Shown here piece after piece: positions 48,987 to 57,812 of a DNA stretch of 64,000 nt. The position numbers and the translations under genes were made by a program. The notes beneath the pieces were generated by a model. The model was not told where the DNA came from and made no database searches. It worked only from the letters and a program-made list of their open reading frames with translations. Source of the stretch: Polaribacter filamentus (GTDB lineage Bacteria; Bacteroidota; Bacteroidia; Flavobacteriales; Flavobacteriaceae); assembly GCF_002943715.1 (NCBI RefSeq), contig NZ_MQUA01000013.1:2803501-2867500 (forward strand), in the 5' to 3' direction. Positions within the stretch are counted from its first letter, which is position 1; each line of letters starts with the position of its first letter.

Positions 48987-49487
48987 CTACATTCCGAATT
49001 GACAAATTAAACCACCCATAATTGCTAGCGTTACAATCCAATATCCAGCATTAATCGCCACATATTTTACGCTCTTTCTCTCAAACATTGCGATGATTGC
49101 AATTACTGGCATGGCTAAAAACAACCCTGATAATACTCCATGAAGTGCGCCATGTTTAAAAGTTCTAAAACGATCACCATAATTTGATAAGAAATCTTGG
49201 AAATACGTAAATGCTTCTCCTGTACTTTCTGCAAAACCTGGTTCTCCTGCTAAAGTGGAATACACACCCATTTGATGTATGGTTGCAGGTAACAAAAAAA
49301 TTGCTAGAAATAAACTAAACACGTAACTCAAAATTAAAGTTAATACTATGTTTTTGTTTGCTAAAGATTCTTTAGTGAATCCTAATTCTTTCATCCAAGC
49401 GTTCCCAAATAAAGGACCGTACCAAACAAAACCAATAACTAACGGAACTAAAGCCGCTAAAAAAAAGATATAAAAATTCATTTCCAT
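48987..49487 (-). CDS. DUF1761 membrane protein
   Basis: A 166-residue protein with four helices. The start pattern FYIFFLAALVPLVIGFVWYGPLFGNAWMKELGF and the C-terminal VAINAGYWIVTLAIMGGLI are typical of DUF1761. Function is unknown. It is transcribed alone, convergent with trpS. Confidence 0.88.
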   Translation of the reverse strand: MEMNFYIFFLAALVPLVIGFVWYGPLFGNAWMKELGFTKESLANKNIVLTLILSYVFSLFLAIFLLPATIHQMGVYSTLAGEPGFAESTGEAFTYFQDFLSNYGDRFRTFKHGALHGVLSGLFLAMPVIAIIAMFERKSVKYVAINAGYWIVTLAIMGGLICQFGM

Positions 49488-49558
49488 AATTAAAATTGTT
49501 TATTGATTGATTTTCAAATATAGGAAATAAGCTTTTGACTGTAAATAGGACATAAAAA

Positions 49559-49587
49559 AAAGTCTAAAATTTAACGTTTTAGACTTT
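49559..49587 (-). terminator. hairpin terminator after the DUF4837 operon
   Basis: Arms AAAGTCTAAAA and TTTTAGACTTT with a 7-base loop, and an A run at the end that reads as a T tract on the minus strand. Confidence 0.8.
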
Positions 49588-49610
49588 CTATATTTATATT
49601 TTAAATTCCA

Positions 49611-50594
49611 CTATTTAATCTTCATCGATTTTGCAATGGCTTCCAATTCAAAAAGAAAAGCTCTTTTGTTTACGGATGGTGCGTATGTAAATCCTTCAAA
49701 AATAATTAATCTATTGTTTTTTTTATCAATTATAGTATAATTTAGAAAAGGCCCAGCCATAAAATCATTTTTTACCTCCCATTTTCCACGAGTTTCATAC
49801 GCTTTTTTTCCATCAATAACAGCATCAAAAGTAAAAGGCGTATAGGCTTCTTCTGTAATCATGTGTTGTGTTTCTGCATCCGTACCAGGAATATATTTTT
49901 CTCCAATACTATCTCTAACCGCAACAATATTATCTGCAACTTTACTTTCATCAGTCAAAGGAATTGAATATACTAAAATATTATTGCTACCTGTTTTTGC
50001 AATTCCGCTTGTTAAATGATTTCTTAACCACAGAAATTCTCCTGTATCATCTACAATATTAAACTTCGTAGGTATGGTTAAAGAAATGCCTAAATTTTGA
50101 AGTGTTTTATAATGCGTATTATCCTGTTTGTCTTTTTCGAAGATACTTTGCGTAAATTTTACATCCGCTTCTAAAAAAATACTTTTAATTTCTTTTTTGT
50201 ATTTCTGTAAGAGTTTTATAATACCGGCATCATCTTTTGCTTGAACGTAAACAACCGTCTGTGGTTGCGCATATATATTGTTTTTTACAGAAAAACCTTC
50301 GTTATTACTTTCTGAAATAATTAAAATATTTCTGCTCGCTTTCATCATAGAGCTAAATCCACTTGGCGCAACTTGAGAAACATCTAAAATAGGCTCTGGT
50401 TGTGGTAAACCCACTATTAATTCTCCAAAAGAATTACGCACTTCTTTACCCACATCACCTGTCCAATCGCTAATTTTAGCAACCACCATCACTTTATTTA
50501 ATTTACCAATAGATTCTTTTAATATAACCTTGTCATTACCTACACAAGAGGATAACAAAATAGTGATTACTAGAATAGAAAATATTTTTTTCAT
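49611..50594 (-). CDS. DUF4837 family lipoprotein
   Basis: A 327-residue lipoprotein with MKKIFSILVITILLSSCVGND (lipobox LSSC). The body has a repeated-half feel, with SIGKLNKVMVVAKISDWTGDVGKEVR and WEVKNDFMAGPFLNYTIID, seen in DUF4837 proteins of Bacteroidota. The role is unknown. It is last in an xth-mltD-DUF4837 operon with a 4-base gap, so a cell-envelope function is plausible. Confidence 0.87.
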   Translation of the reverse strand: MKKIFSILVITILLSSCVGNDKVILKESIGKLNKVMVVAKISDWTGDVGKEVRNSFGELIVGLPQPEPILDVSQVAPSGFSSMMKASRNILIISESNNEGFSVKNNIYAQPQTVVYVQAKDDAGIIKLLQKYKKEIKSIFLEADVKFTQSIFEKDKQDNTHYKTLQNLGISLTIPTKFNIVDDTGEFLWLRNHLTSGIAKTGSNNILVYSIPLTDESKVADNIVAVRDSIGEKYIPGTDAETQHMITEEAYTPFTFDAVIDGKKAYETRGKWEVKNDFMAGPFLNYTIIDKKNNRLIIFEGFTYAPSVNKRAFLFELEAIAKSMKIK

Positions 50595-50598
50595 GGGT

Positions 50599-52116
50599 TT
50601 AGCTTTTATAAATTTTTAGTTTAGTTCCGGTTTTTAAACTCTTAGCACTCCAAATATTGTTCCACTTTTTAATTTCTTCAATAGAAACATTTTTAAATTT
50701 TTTAGAAATAGTCCAAAGTGAGTCACCTTCTTTCACAATATACACTTCATAGTCGTCTTTTCCTGTTGCCGATGTCTTTTTTTTACTTGTTGTTTCTATT
50801 TGTGCTGCAGAGGCCTTCCTTGAAAAAATAGTAAGCCTTTGACCTATTCTTAAATGACTGTTTTTTAACGTGTTCCATCGTTTAATATCGCTTACTCTCA
50901 CACTAAATTTTTCTGCAATTTTCCCTAAAAAATCACCATTTTTCACTCTGTAACGAATACTATTATCCATTTCAAAATACTTAGGCATAGGTTTTTCTCT
51001 TGAAGCTTCATCAGCTTCAGCTAATGCATAAATTTCTTTTTCTTTTTCTAAAAATTCAATAATTTTATCTTTTGGTAACCTTAACGCATAATTATGATCT
51101 TTTATAAAAGGAATTATATCTAATTTATAAACAGGGTTTAGAAAAGAAATTACGTTTTCTTCTACTTTTAGTATTTCTGTAATATGATCAAAACCAATTG
51201 TTCTTTTTACCCGAATTGTATCTGTTTCAAAGTTAAAAAACTGAGGTAGTTCTGAATATATATCATGTTCTTCTGCATATTCAAAAATATACATAGTAGC
51301 ATAAAACGCAGGAACATAACTTGCTGTTTCTCTTGGTAAATAAGGTCTTATATTCCAATAATTCTTATTGCCTCCAGATCTTTGTATCGCTTTTGAAACG
51401 TTTCCTGGTCCAGAATTATAAGCTGCCAATGCTAAATCCCAATCGCCAAAAATCTTGTATAACTGACTTAAATATTGACAAGCTGCAATTGTTGATTTTA
51501 CAGGATCTTGACGTTCATCAACATAAGAACTTACATTTAAATCAAACTGTTTTCCTGTGCCATACATAAATTGCCATAAACCAGTCGCACCTGCTCTTGA
51601 TTTTATTTGAGGATGCAATGCCGATTCCACAATCGCTAAGTACTTCATTTCTAAAGGAATATCATACTCATCTAAATATTGCTCAAAAATCGGAAAGTAA
51701 TACTTTGCTCTCGCTAACAACTGAGGAAAATACTTTCTTCGGGATGACAAATAACTATTAATTACTTTTTCTAAACCCGGATTATAGGCTAAATTAAAAG
51801 GCGTTTTCTGGTTTAAAATTAATAAGCGTTGCTTTAATAAATCTGTCGTTAAAATTGATGCAGTAGTGCCTATAATATCCTTATCATCAATAACATATTC
51901 CAAACTATCTACTAATGCAGAATTAAATTTTTCATCAACCAACAAGCTATCCATCGTTATTAAATCCTCGCTAGAAAACAAATCTGGCTCAATAATTTTT
52001 TTGGTTTCAGATTTAACTAATGATAAAGTATCAATTTTGACCTTTACTGTACTGTTTTTTTCTTTTTGAGAAAAAATAGAAAGGCTAAAAAGTAGCAGAA
52101 ATAAAAAAATTTTCAT
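50599..52116 (-). CDS. mltD: membrane-bound lytic transglycosylase (MltD type) with LysM
   Basis: A 505-residue exported enzyme. It has a signal peptide, an SLT domain (~130-260) with the catalytic Glu in AIVESALHPQIKSRAGATGLWQFMYGTG and ALAAYNSGPGNVSKAI, and two C-terminal LysM domains (RYRVKNGDFLGKIAEKFSV and YIVKEGDSLWTISKKFKNV) that hold peptidoglycan. It cleaves glycan strands to the 1,6-anhydro product. Three bases separate it from xth. Confidence 0.93.
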   Translation of the reverse strand: MKIFLFLLLFSLSIFSQKEKNSTVKVKIDTLSLVKSETKKIIEPDLFSSEDLITMDSLLVDEKFNSALVDSLEYVIDDKDIIGTTASILTTDLLKQRLLILNQKTPFNLAYNPGLEKVINSYLSSRRKYFPQLLARAKYYFPIFEQYLDEYDIPLEMKYLAIVESALHPQIKSRAGATGLWQFMYGTGKQFDLNVSSYVDERQDPVKSTIAACQYLSQLYKIFGDWDLALAAYNSGPGNVSKAIQRSGGNKNYWNIRPYLPRETASYVPAFYATMYIFEYAEEHDIYSELPQFFNFETDTIRVKRTIGFDHITEILKVEENVISFLNPVYKLDIIPFIKDHNYALRLPKDKIIEFLEKEKEIYALAEADEASREKPMPKYFEMDNSIRYRVKNGDFLGKIAEKFSVRVSDIKRWNTLKNSHLRIGQRLTIFSRKASAAQIETTSKKKTSATGKDDYEVYIVKEGDSLWTISKKFKNVSIEEIKKWNNIWSAKSLKTGTKLKIYKS

Positions 52117-52119
52117 AAA

Positions 52120-52881
52120 TTATATATCTAATTCTAATACTATTGGGCAATGATCTGAATGTTTGGCTTCTGATAAAATATAAGCTCTAGAAATTTTATC
52201 CTTCAAAGGACTAGAAACCATAGCATAATCTAAACGCCAACCTTTATTATTAGCTCTAGAATTTGCTCTATAACTCCACCAAGAATATTCTTGTGCATCC
52301 GGATTCACATACCTGAAACTATCTATAAATCCGTTATGGATAAAAGCGCCCATCCAAGTTCTCTCTTCGGGTAAAAACCCAGAAACTCCTTTCATTTTCG
52401 GGTTGTGAATGTCTATTTCCTCGTGGCAAATATTATAGTCTCCACAGATAACTAAATTCGGAATTTCTTGCTTTAAATTATGGATGTATTCTTGAAATTC
52501 ATCCATATAGTTGAACTTATAATCTAATCTTTCTAAATTTGTTCCCGAAGGTAAATACAAACTCATCACAGAAACTTCGTCAAAATCTACACGTAAATTT
52601 CTACCTTCAAAATCCATAGATTCAATTCCTGTTCCATATTCAACATGATTTGGTTTTTCTTTACAAAAAATAGCTACTGAAGAGTACCCCTTTTTCTGTG
52701 CTGAGAACCAATAATGATAAGGATAGCCCGCATTTTCAAATTCAGAAAGCTCTAATTGTTCTTTATGAGCTTTGGTTTCTTGTATGCAAATTACATCTGG
52801 ATTTGCAGCTTGTAACCAATCAATAAAACCTTTTTTCAAGGCTGCTCTAATTCCGTTTACGTTGTATGATATTATTTTCAT
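52120..52881 (-). CDS. xth: exodeoxyribonuclease III
   Basis: A 253-residue AP endonuclease/3'-5' exonuclease. Seen are MKIISYNVNGIRAALKKGF, the metal-binding Glu in CIQETKA, VICGDYNICHEEIDIHN, and the SDHCPIVLEL catalytic Asp-His. The length is normal. It starts the xth-mltD-DUF4837 operon. Confidence 0.96.
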   Translation of the reverse strand: MKIISYNVNGIRAALKKGFIDWLQAANPDVICIQETKAHKEQLELSEFENAGYPYHYWFSAQKKGYSSVAIFCKEKPNHVEYGTGIESMDFEGRNLRVDFDEVSVMSLYLPSGTNLERLDYKFNYMDEFQEYIHNLKQEIPNLVICGDYNICHEEIDIHNPKMKGVSGFLPEERTWMGAFIHNGFIDSFRYVNPDAQEYSWWSYRANSRANNKGWRLDYAMVSSPLKDKISRAYILSEAKHSDHCPIVLELDI

Positions 52882-52939
52882 GAAGGCCTGTCTTTACTTC
52901 TTCCCAGAAGGAAGAAATACTCTTATTTTAGTTCGCTCG

Positions 52940-53170
52940 TTAAATTTTATTAATGAATACTTTTTTGAAAAGCAGCCATTTTATTTGTTCTTCTGCTCCA
53001 TGCTGTTTTTCTACAACTTTTACTCTTGGTGACAAAATATAAGCTAATATTACTGCTATTGAAGTACTAATTACTATTTCATCAATTTCGAAAAAATTTT
53101 CAGTTATCAGCATAAAAACAACTATTAATAATGGATTGATTAACCAATATATTTGTTTAAATAGTTTCAT
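52940..53170 (-). CDS. small conserved membrane protein
   Basis: A 76-residue protein with two helices (LINPLLIVVFMLITENF and IVISTSIAVILAYIL) and a basic C-terminal tail (SPRVKVVEKQHGAEEQIKWLLFKK). I do not recognise a family. It lies between scoB and xth on the same strand. Confidence 0.6.
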   Translation of the reverse strand: MKLFKQIYWLINPLLIVVFMLITENFFEIDEIVISTSIAVILAYILSPRVKVVEKQHGAEEQIKWLLFKKVFINKI

Positions 53171-53221
53171 CTTATCGCTTTTTATTCATAAAGTAACGTT
53201 TCTTTCTTTTAGCAAAAAAAT

Positions 53222-53878
53222 TTAAGATAGCACCATTTCTGGTATTTCTCCATTTACAATTAAAGTACCTTCTGTTGTATTTTTAATCTCTTCTACAGAA
53301 ACCCCAGGAGCTCTCTCTAATAAATGGAACTCATTATTTTTAACCTCTAAAACTGCTAAATTCGTAACCACTTTGGTTACACAACTAACCCCTGTTAAAG
53401 GCAATGAACATCGTTTTAAAATTTTAGATTCACCTGCTTTATTGGTGTGCATCATGGCAACAATAATATTTTCTGCGGATGCCACTAAATCCATAGCACC
53501 ACCCATTCCTTTTACCATTTTCCCTGGAATTTTCCAGTTGGCAATATCGCCATTTTCTGAAACCTCCATGGCACCAAGAATTGTTAAATGCACATGTTTG
53601 CCACGAATCATCGCAAAACTCATTGAAGAATCAAAAAAACTGGCACCTGGCATTGTGGTAATCGTTTGCTTACCGGCATTTATAACATCTGCATCTTCTT
53701 CTCCTTCAAACGGAAAAGGTCCCATTCCAAGTACTCCGTTTTCTGATTGAAATTCTACTTCAATATCATTTCTAACGTAATTTGCAACCAAAGTCGGAAT
53801 TCCGATTCCTAAGTTTACGTAAAAACCATCTTGAATTTCTTGTGCAATTCGTTTTGCAATACCGTTTTTGTCTAACAT
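53222..53878 (-). CDS. scoB: 3-oxoacid CoA-transferase subunit B
   Basis: A 218-residue subunit with the start MLDKNGIAKRIAQEIQDGFYVNLGIGIPTLVANY and catalytic Glu in EFQSENGVLGMGPFP. It moves CoA from succinyl-CoA to acetoacetate. A pseudogene fragment of ~340 bases separates it from scoA upstream, although these genes normally touch. Confidence 0.95.
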   Translation of the reverse strand: MLDKNGIAKRIAQEIQDGFYVNLGIGIPTLVANYVRNDIEVEFQSENGVLGMGPFPFEGEEDADVINAGKQTITTMPGASFFDSSMSFAMIRGKHVHLTILGAMEVSENGDIANWKIPGKMVKGMGGAMDLVASAENIIVAMMHTNKAGESKILKRCSLPLTGVSCVTKVVTNLAVLEVKNNEFHLLERAPGVSVEEIKNTTEGTLIVNGEIPEMVLS

Positions 53879-53911
53879 AATATTAACTTGATAATTAATA
53901 GATTTGATAAT

Positions 53912-54251
53912 TAACCTTTAAAAGTTGAAATAATTTTATTTAGAATCTTAATAATTACCGTTAAATAATTAAACATTTTTTCATCTAGATCTGGGCAAAA
54001 CTCTGATGTTTCATAAAGTTATAACCAGTATTCTATTTCGTCATTTTCTTTTGCTGCAATTTTAAATTTTTGAATAAAATCTATTTTACTCTCTGCATTT
54101 TTTGCTTCTCTATTATTTGCCCCAATAGAAGCTCTACTTCTAAAAACCTGAGAAGAGATCGCGAATCTGTTATTACTTCTAACGAACTCAGAATAAGTAA
54201 TTCTTTTAATGAAAATCTGAAGATAAAATCTAAAATAACCTTTTTTATCAT
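53912..54251 (-). pseudogene. four-helix-bundle protein remnant
   Basis: The best frame reads RFAISSQVFRSRASIGANNREAKNAESKIDFIQKFKIAAKENDEIEYWL, a stop, then LYETSEFCPDLDEKM and a stop at 53912. This is the four-helix-bundle family also found as 23S rRNA intervening-sequence proteins. The first ~25 residues lie in another frame (from ATG at 54251). A frameshift and a CAA-to-TAA-like nonsense codon make it dead. It sits between scoA and scoB. Confidence 0.7.
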
Positions 54252-54291
54252 TCCTCAGATTATCAAATTACCAAACTAAAGCATTTTCAAG

Positions 54292-54987
54292 TTAAACACG
54301 AACTGTTCGTTGTTCAATTCTTTTCTCGTAATTTTTACCCTGGAAAATGCGCTGTACAAATATTCCTGGAACATGAACATTGTTAGGGTCTAACTCACCA
54401 ACGGGAACTAGTTCTTCTACTTCTGCAACAGTAATTGTTGCAGCGCCACACATATTCGGATTAAAATTTCTTGATGTTCCTTTAAAAACTAAGTTCCCAG
54501 CAGCATCGCCTTTCCAAGCTTTTATAAAAGCGAAATCTGCTTTAAATGCCTGCTCTAACACGTACATTTTCCCGTCAAACTCTCTCGTTTCTTTTCCTTC
54601 CGCAACTTCTGTTCCGTATCCTGCAGGGGTGTAGAATGCAGGAAACCCCGCTTGAGCAGCTCTACATTTTTCTGCTAAAGTTCCTTGTGGCGTTAACTCT
54701 ACTTCTAATTCTCCTGATAACATTTGGCGCTCAAATTCATCGTTTTCACCAACGTAAGAGGAAACCATCTTTTTAATTTGCTTATTTTGCAGCAATAAAC
54801 CCAAACCAAAATCATCAACACCAGCATTGTTAGAAATACAAGTAACCTCTCTAACATCTAATTTTACCAATTCAGAAATTGCATTTTCAGGTATACCACA
54901 CAAACCAAAACCTCCTAACATAAAAGTCATTCCGTTTTTCACACCTACTAAAGCTTCTTGAACATTGTTTACTTTTTTGTTTATCAT
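54292..54987 (-). CDS. scoA: 3-oxoacid CoA-transferase subunit A
   Basis: A 231-residue subunit with [23 protein letters not shown] (CoA-binding loop), [17 protein letters not shown] and GGFG/GxxG turns. It pairs with ScoB for ketone-body or short-chain acid use. The gene follows the penicillin-binding protein gene by 52 bases. Confidence 0.95.
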   Translation of the reverse strand: MINKKVNNVQEALVGVKNGMTFMLGGFGLCGIPENAISELVKLDVREVTCISNNAGVDDFGLGLLLQNKQIKKMVSSYVGENDEFERQMLSGELEVELTPQGTLAEKCRAAQAGFPAFYTPAGYGTEVAEGKETREFDGKMYVLEQAFKADFAFIKAWKGDAAGNLVFKGTSRNFNPNMCGAATITVAEVEELVPVGELDPNNVHVPGIFVQRIFQGKNYEKRIEQRTVRV

Positions 54988-55039
54988 ATTTTAATATTTT
55001 ATAAGTAGTTTATGCAATACTAATCTAAGTCTATATCCT

Positions 55040-57310
55040 TTAAAAATTGGTGTCCCCACCAGTATTTGTATTCTTTTCCTCTTCCGATTTTCCTGCACAA
55101 TCTAAATTAATAGTTAGTTCTTCTGGTCTTATAAAATCTTCTTTACTTATTTTTAAAGTTTTATCTTCATAACATTTTTTCATAAATAAAGCCCAAGTTG
55201 GCAGTGCCATTGTTGCTCCTTGACCTTTTGAAATACCTGCAAAATGCACCGCTCTATCTTCACCACCCGTCCAAACACCCGTTGTTAAATTTGGCACAAT
55301 CCCCATAAACCAACCATCAGATTGATTTTGAGTTGTACCTGTTTTACCCGCAATAGGATTTGTAAATAAATAAGGAAAACCTGTAACAGCCGTTCCACCT
55401 GAAGTGTACGTTGATCGCAATCTTATACCAGATCCAGATTCTGTTACCCCTTTTAATAATTCTAAAATTACATATGCCGATTCTTCACTTAAAACTTCTT
55501 GAGTTTGTGGCGTAAAATCCTTTAATACTGTTCCGTTTTTATCTTCGATTCTTGTAATAATCATAGGTCTAACGCGCAAACCTTTATTGGCAAATGTGCT
55601 GTAAGCGCTTACCATTTCTAATAATGATAATTCCACAGCACCAAGTGCTAGTGATGGATTTGCCGGAATTTCTGTTTCAATACCTGCCGCTTTTGCTAAA
55701 CGCACAACATTTTCTGGTGTAACTTTGTCTATTAAATTTGCAGAAATTACGTTCACAGAAGTTGCTAATGCATCCTTTAAAGTAATCATTCCTCCATATT
55801 TTCCATTGGAATTTTCTGGCATCCAATCTTGCGGAATTCCATATTTTCCTTTTGGAATTGTATACGGAGTATTTGGCAACTCATCACAAGGAGACATTCT
55901 TAATTGATTTATTGCTGTTGCGTATACAAATGGCTTAAAAGTAGAGCCTACTTGTCTTTTTTGTTGGGCTACCGCATCGTATTTAAAATGTTTATTATCA
56001 ATACCACCAACCCACGCTTTTATATGACCTGTTTGTGGTTCTATTGATAATAATCCTGAACGTAAAAAGAACTTATAATATTTTATAGAATCCATAGGAG
56101 ACATAATTGTATCCTTATCTCCTTTCCAAGAGAAAACGCTCATTTCTGTTTTTGTATTGAAAATTTTATCTATTTCTTTGGATGATTTCCCTACTACTCT
56201 TAAACGTCTATATCTTTCTGAACTCTTTTTAGCTCTTTCAAAACTTCTTTCAATTTCGTCAGCATCTAAATCATAAAAAGGTGCTGTCTTATTTCTTTTT
56301 TGTTCCTCAAAAAAGTGCTTCTGTAAATTAGCCATATGCTCACTTACAGCTTCTTCTGCATATTTTTGCATTCTTGAATCTATGGTTACAAAAATTTTTA
56401 ATCCATCACTAAAAATATCATACTGCTCGCCATTTGGTTTTGGATTTTCTTGCACCCAAGTTCGCATCATTTTTTGCAAATGTGCTCTAAAGTAAGTCGC
56501 TAAACCAACATCATGCCTTTCGGGCGTATAATTAAGACCTAAAGACAATTGCTGAAGCTTAACTTTCTCTCCTTCAGTAATAAAATCATTTTTAGACAGC
56601 TGCAATAAAACAACATTTCTTCTTTGTTTCACCAACTCTGCTCTTCGTAAAGGATTAAAATAAGATGAGTTTTTTAGCATCCCAACCAACATTGCAGATT
56701 CATTTAACTTTAAAGCTATCGGTTCTTTACCAAAGTAAATTCTGGCTGCAGAACGAATACCAACTGCCTGATTTAAAAAGTCATATTTATTTAAATACAT
56801 TGCAATAATTTCTTGCTTTGTATATTGGCTTTCTAATTTTGTGGCTACCACCCATTCTTTTACTTTTTCAAGTACTCTTTTAACTTTATTTCTAGATTTT
56901 TCGCCAGTAAATAACATTCTTGCCAACTGCTGCGTTATGGTACTCGCACCGCCACTTCCTGGCTTTAAAACTGCTCTTGTTAAGCCTCTAAAATCTATTC
57001 CAGAATGTTCGTAAAAACGTTCATCTTCTGTTGCAATTAGTGCATTCACTAAATTATCTGGCAACTCATTAAACTTTACAGGGGTTCTGTTTTCTTTTGC
57101 ATATTTACCAATGGTAACACCATCTGAAGAAATTACTTCTGTTGCAAGATTTGATTCCGGACTTTCTAAGTCTTTAAATGTTGGTAGCTCCCCTAAATAG
57201 CCCCAAGATGCAAACAAAAAGATAAATATGATAATTGTAAATCCGCCAAATATTATACCCCAAAACCATAGTAGGTACTTTTTAAAATTTATTGTTTCTT
57301 TTTTACTCAT
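55040..57310 (-). CDS. penicillin-binding protein 1A-type transglycosylase/transpeptidase
   Basis: A 756-residue bifunctional cell-wall synthase. After a membrane anchor (~12-35) the GT51 domain shows ALIATEDERFYEHSGIDFRGLTRAVL and GGASTITQQLARML; the transpeptidase domain shows catalytic Ser in VGSTFKPFVYATAI, SVN in ATSVNVIS and KTGT in IAGKTGTTQNQSDGWF. It overlaps gldH by 8 bases, so the ricT-gldH-pbp1A operon links gliding and wall growth genes. Confidence 0.96.
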   Translation of the reverse strand: MSKKETINFKKYLLWFWGIIFGGFTIIIFIFLFASWGYLGELPTFKDLESPESNLATEVISSDGVTIGKYAKENRTPVKFNELPDNLVNALIATEDERFYEHSGIDFRGLTRAVLKPGSGGASTITQQLARMLFTGEKSRNKVKRVLEKVKEWVVATKLESQYTKQEIIAMYLNKYDFLNQAVGIRSAARIYFGKEPIALKLNESAMLVGMLKNSSYFNPLRRAELVKQRRNVVLLQLSKNDFITEGEKVKLQQLSLGLNYTPERHDVGLATYFRAHLQKMMRTWVQENPKPNGEQYDIFSDGLKIFVTIDSRMQKYAEEAVSEHMANLQKHFFEEQKRNKTAPFYDLDADEIERSFERAKKSSERYRRLRVVGKSSKEIDKIFNTKTEMSVFSWKGDKDTIMSPMDSIKYYKFFLRSGLLSIEPQTGHIKAWVGGIDNKHFKYDAVAQQKRQVGSTFKPFVYATAINQLRMSPCDELPNTPYTIPKGKYGIPQDWMPENSNGKYGGMITLKDALATSVNVISANLIDKVTPENVVRLAKAAGIETEIPANPSLALGAVELSLLEMVSAYSTFANKGLRVRPMIITRIEDKNGTVLKDFTPQTQEVLSEESAYVILELLKGVTESGSGIRLRSTYTSGGTAVTGFPYLFTNPIAGKTGTTQNQSDGWFMGIVPNLTTGVWTGGEDRAVHFAGISKGQGATMALPTWALFMKKCYEDKTLKISKEDFIRPEELTINLDCAGKSEEEKNTNTGGDTNF

Positions 57311-57812
57311 CTCCTTTTATTTTTTCGATACTTAAACCAACATCTTGCACACCTTCTAAAAACGGAATTACTTTGACTTCTCCGTTTTTACGCATTGCAT
57401 GACGTATGTTTAGTAGATATTTTCCTGACGTAGGAAACACTTTTTGCTCTTTATAAAATAATTTATTTTCCTTAATTTCTGCAAATCCTTTTCCTAAAAA
57501 TTTACCCGTTTCATCGGTCATTTCATATTGCAAAGTATCTACAATTTTGTTTCCATTAGGGAAATTTAATTCTGTAATCACATACAAATTACTAAAAGGA
57601 TATTCATAATTATTTCTAATATTAATAAACAAATCTTTTGGTGAAATTGTATCTTCTACAGTAAACTCAAAAGAAATGTTTTTATTGGCTTGCCAAGAAG
57701 ATCCTGGTACTGATTTATATTGGGTAAACTCAATTTTATCATTACAAGAAACAAAGAAAAGAAGCAGAATTAAAAACCCAAAACTTCTATTTTTCTTGGG
57801 GATTCTCTCCAT
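57303..57812 (-). CDS. gldH: gliding motility lipoprotein GldH
   Basis: About 169 residues from MERIPKKNRSFGFLILLLFFVSCNDK at 57812 (lipobox FVSC). A 20-codon longer reading exists but lies inside ricT. The body (SWQANKNISFEFTVEDTISPKDLFINIRNNYEYPFSNLYVI) matches GldH, needed for gliding and T9SS function in Flavobacteriia. It overlaps ricT by 26 bases. Confidence 0.92.
   Translation of the reverse strand: MERIPKKNRSFGFLILLLFFVSCNDKIEFTQYKSVPGSSWQANKNISFEFTVEDTISPKDLFINIRNNYEYPFSNLYVITELNFPNGNKIVDTLQYEMTDETGKFLGKGFAEIKENKLFYKEQKVFPTSGKYLLNIRHAMRKNGEVKVIPFLEGVQDVGLSIEKIKGDE

Noticed and set aside
54380..54776. Plus-strand frames opposite scoA and similar frames opposite other genes
   Set aside because: Antisense shadows of well-supported genes, with no domain or signal.
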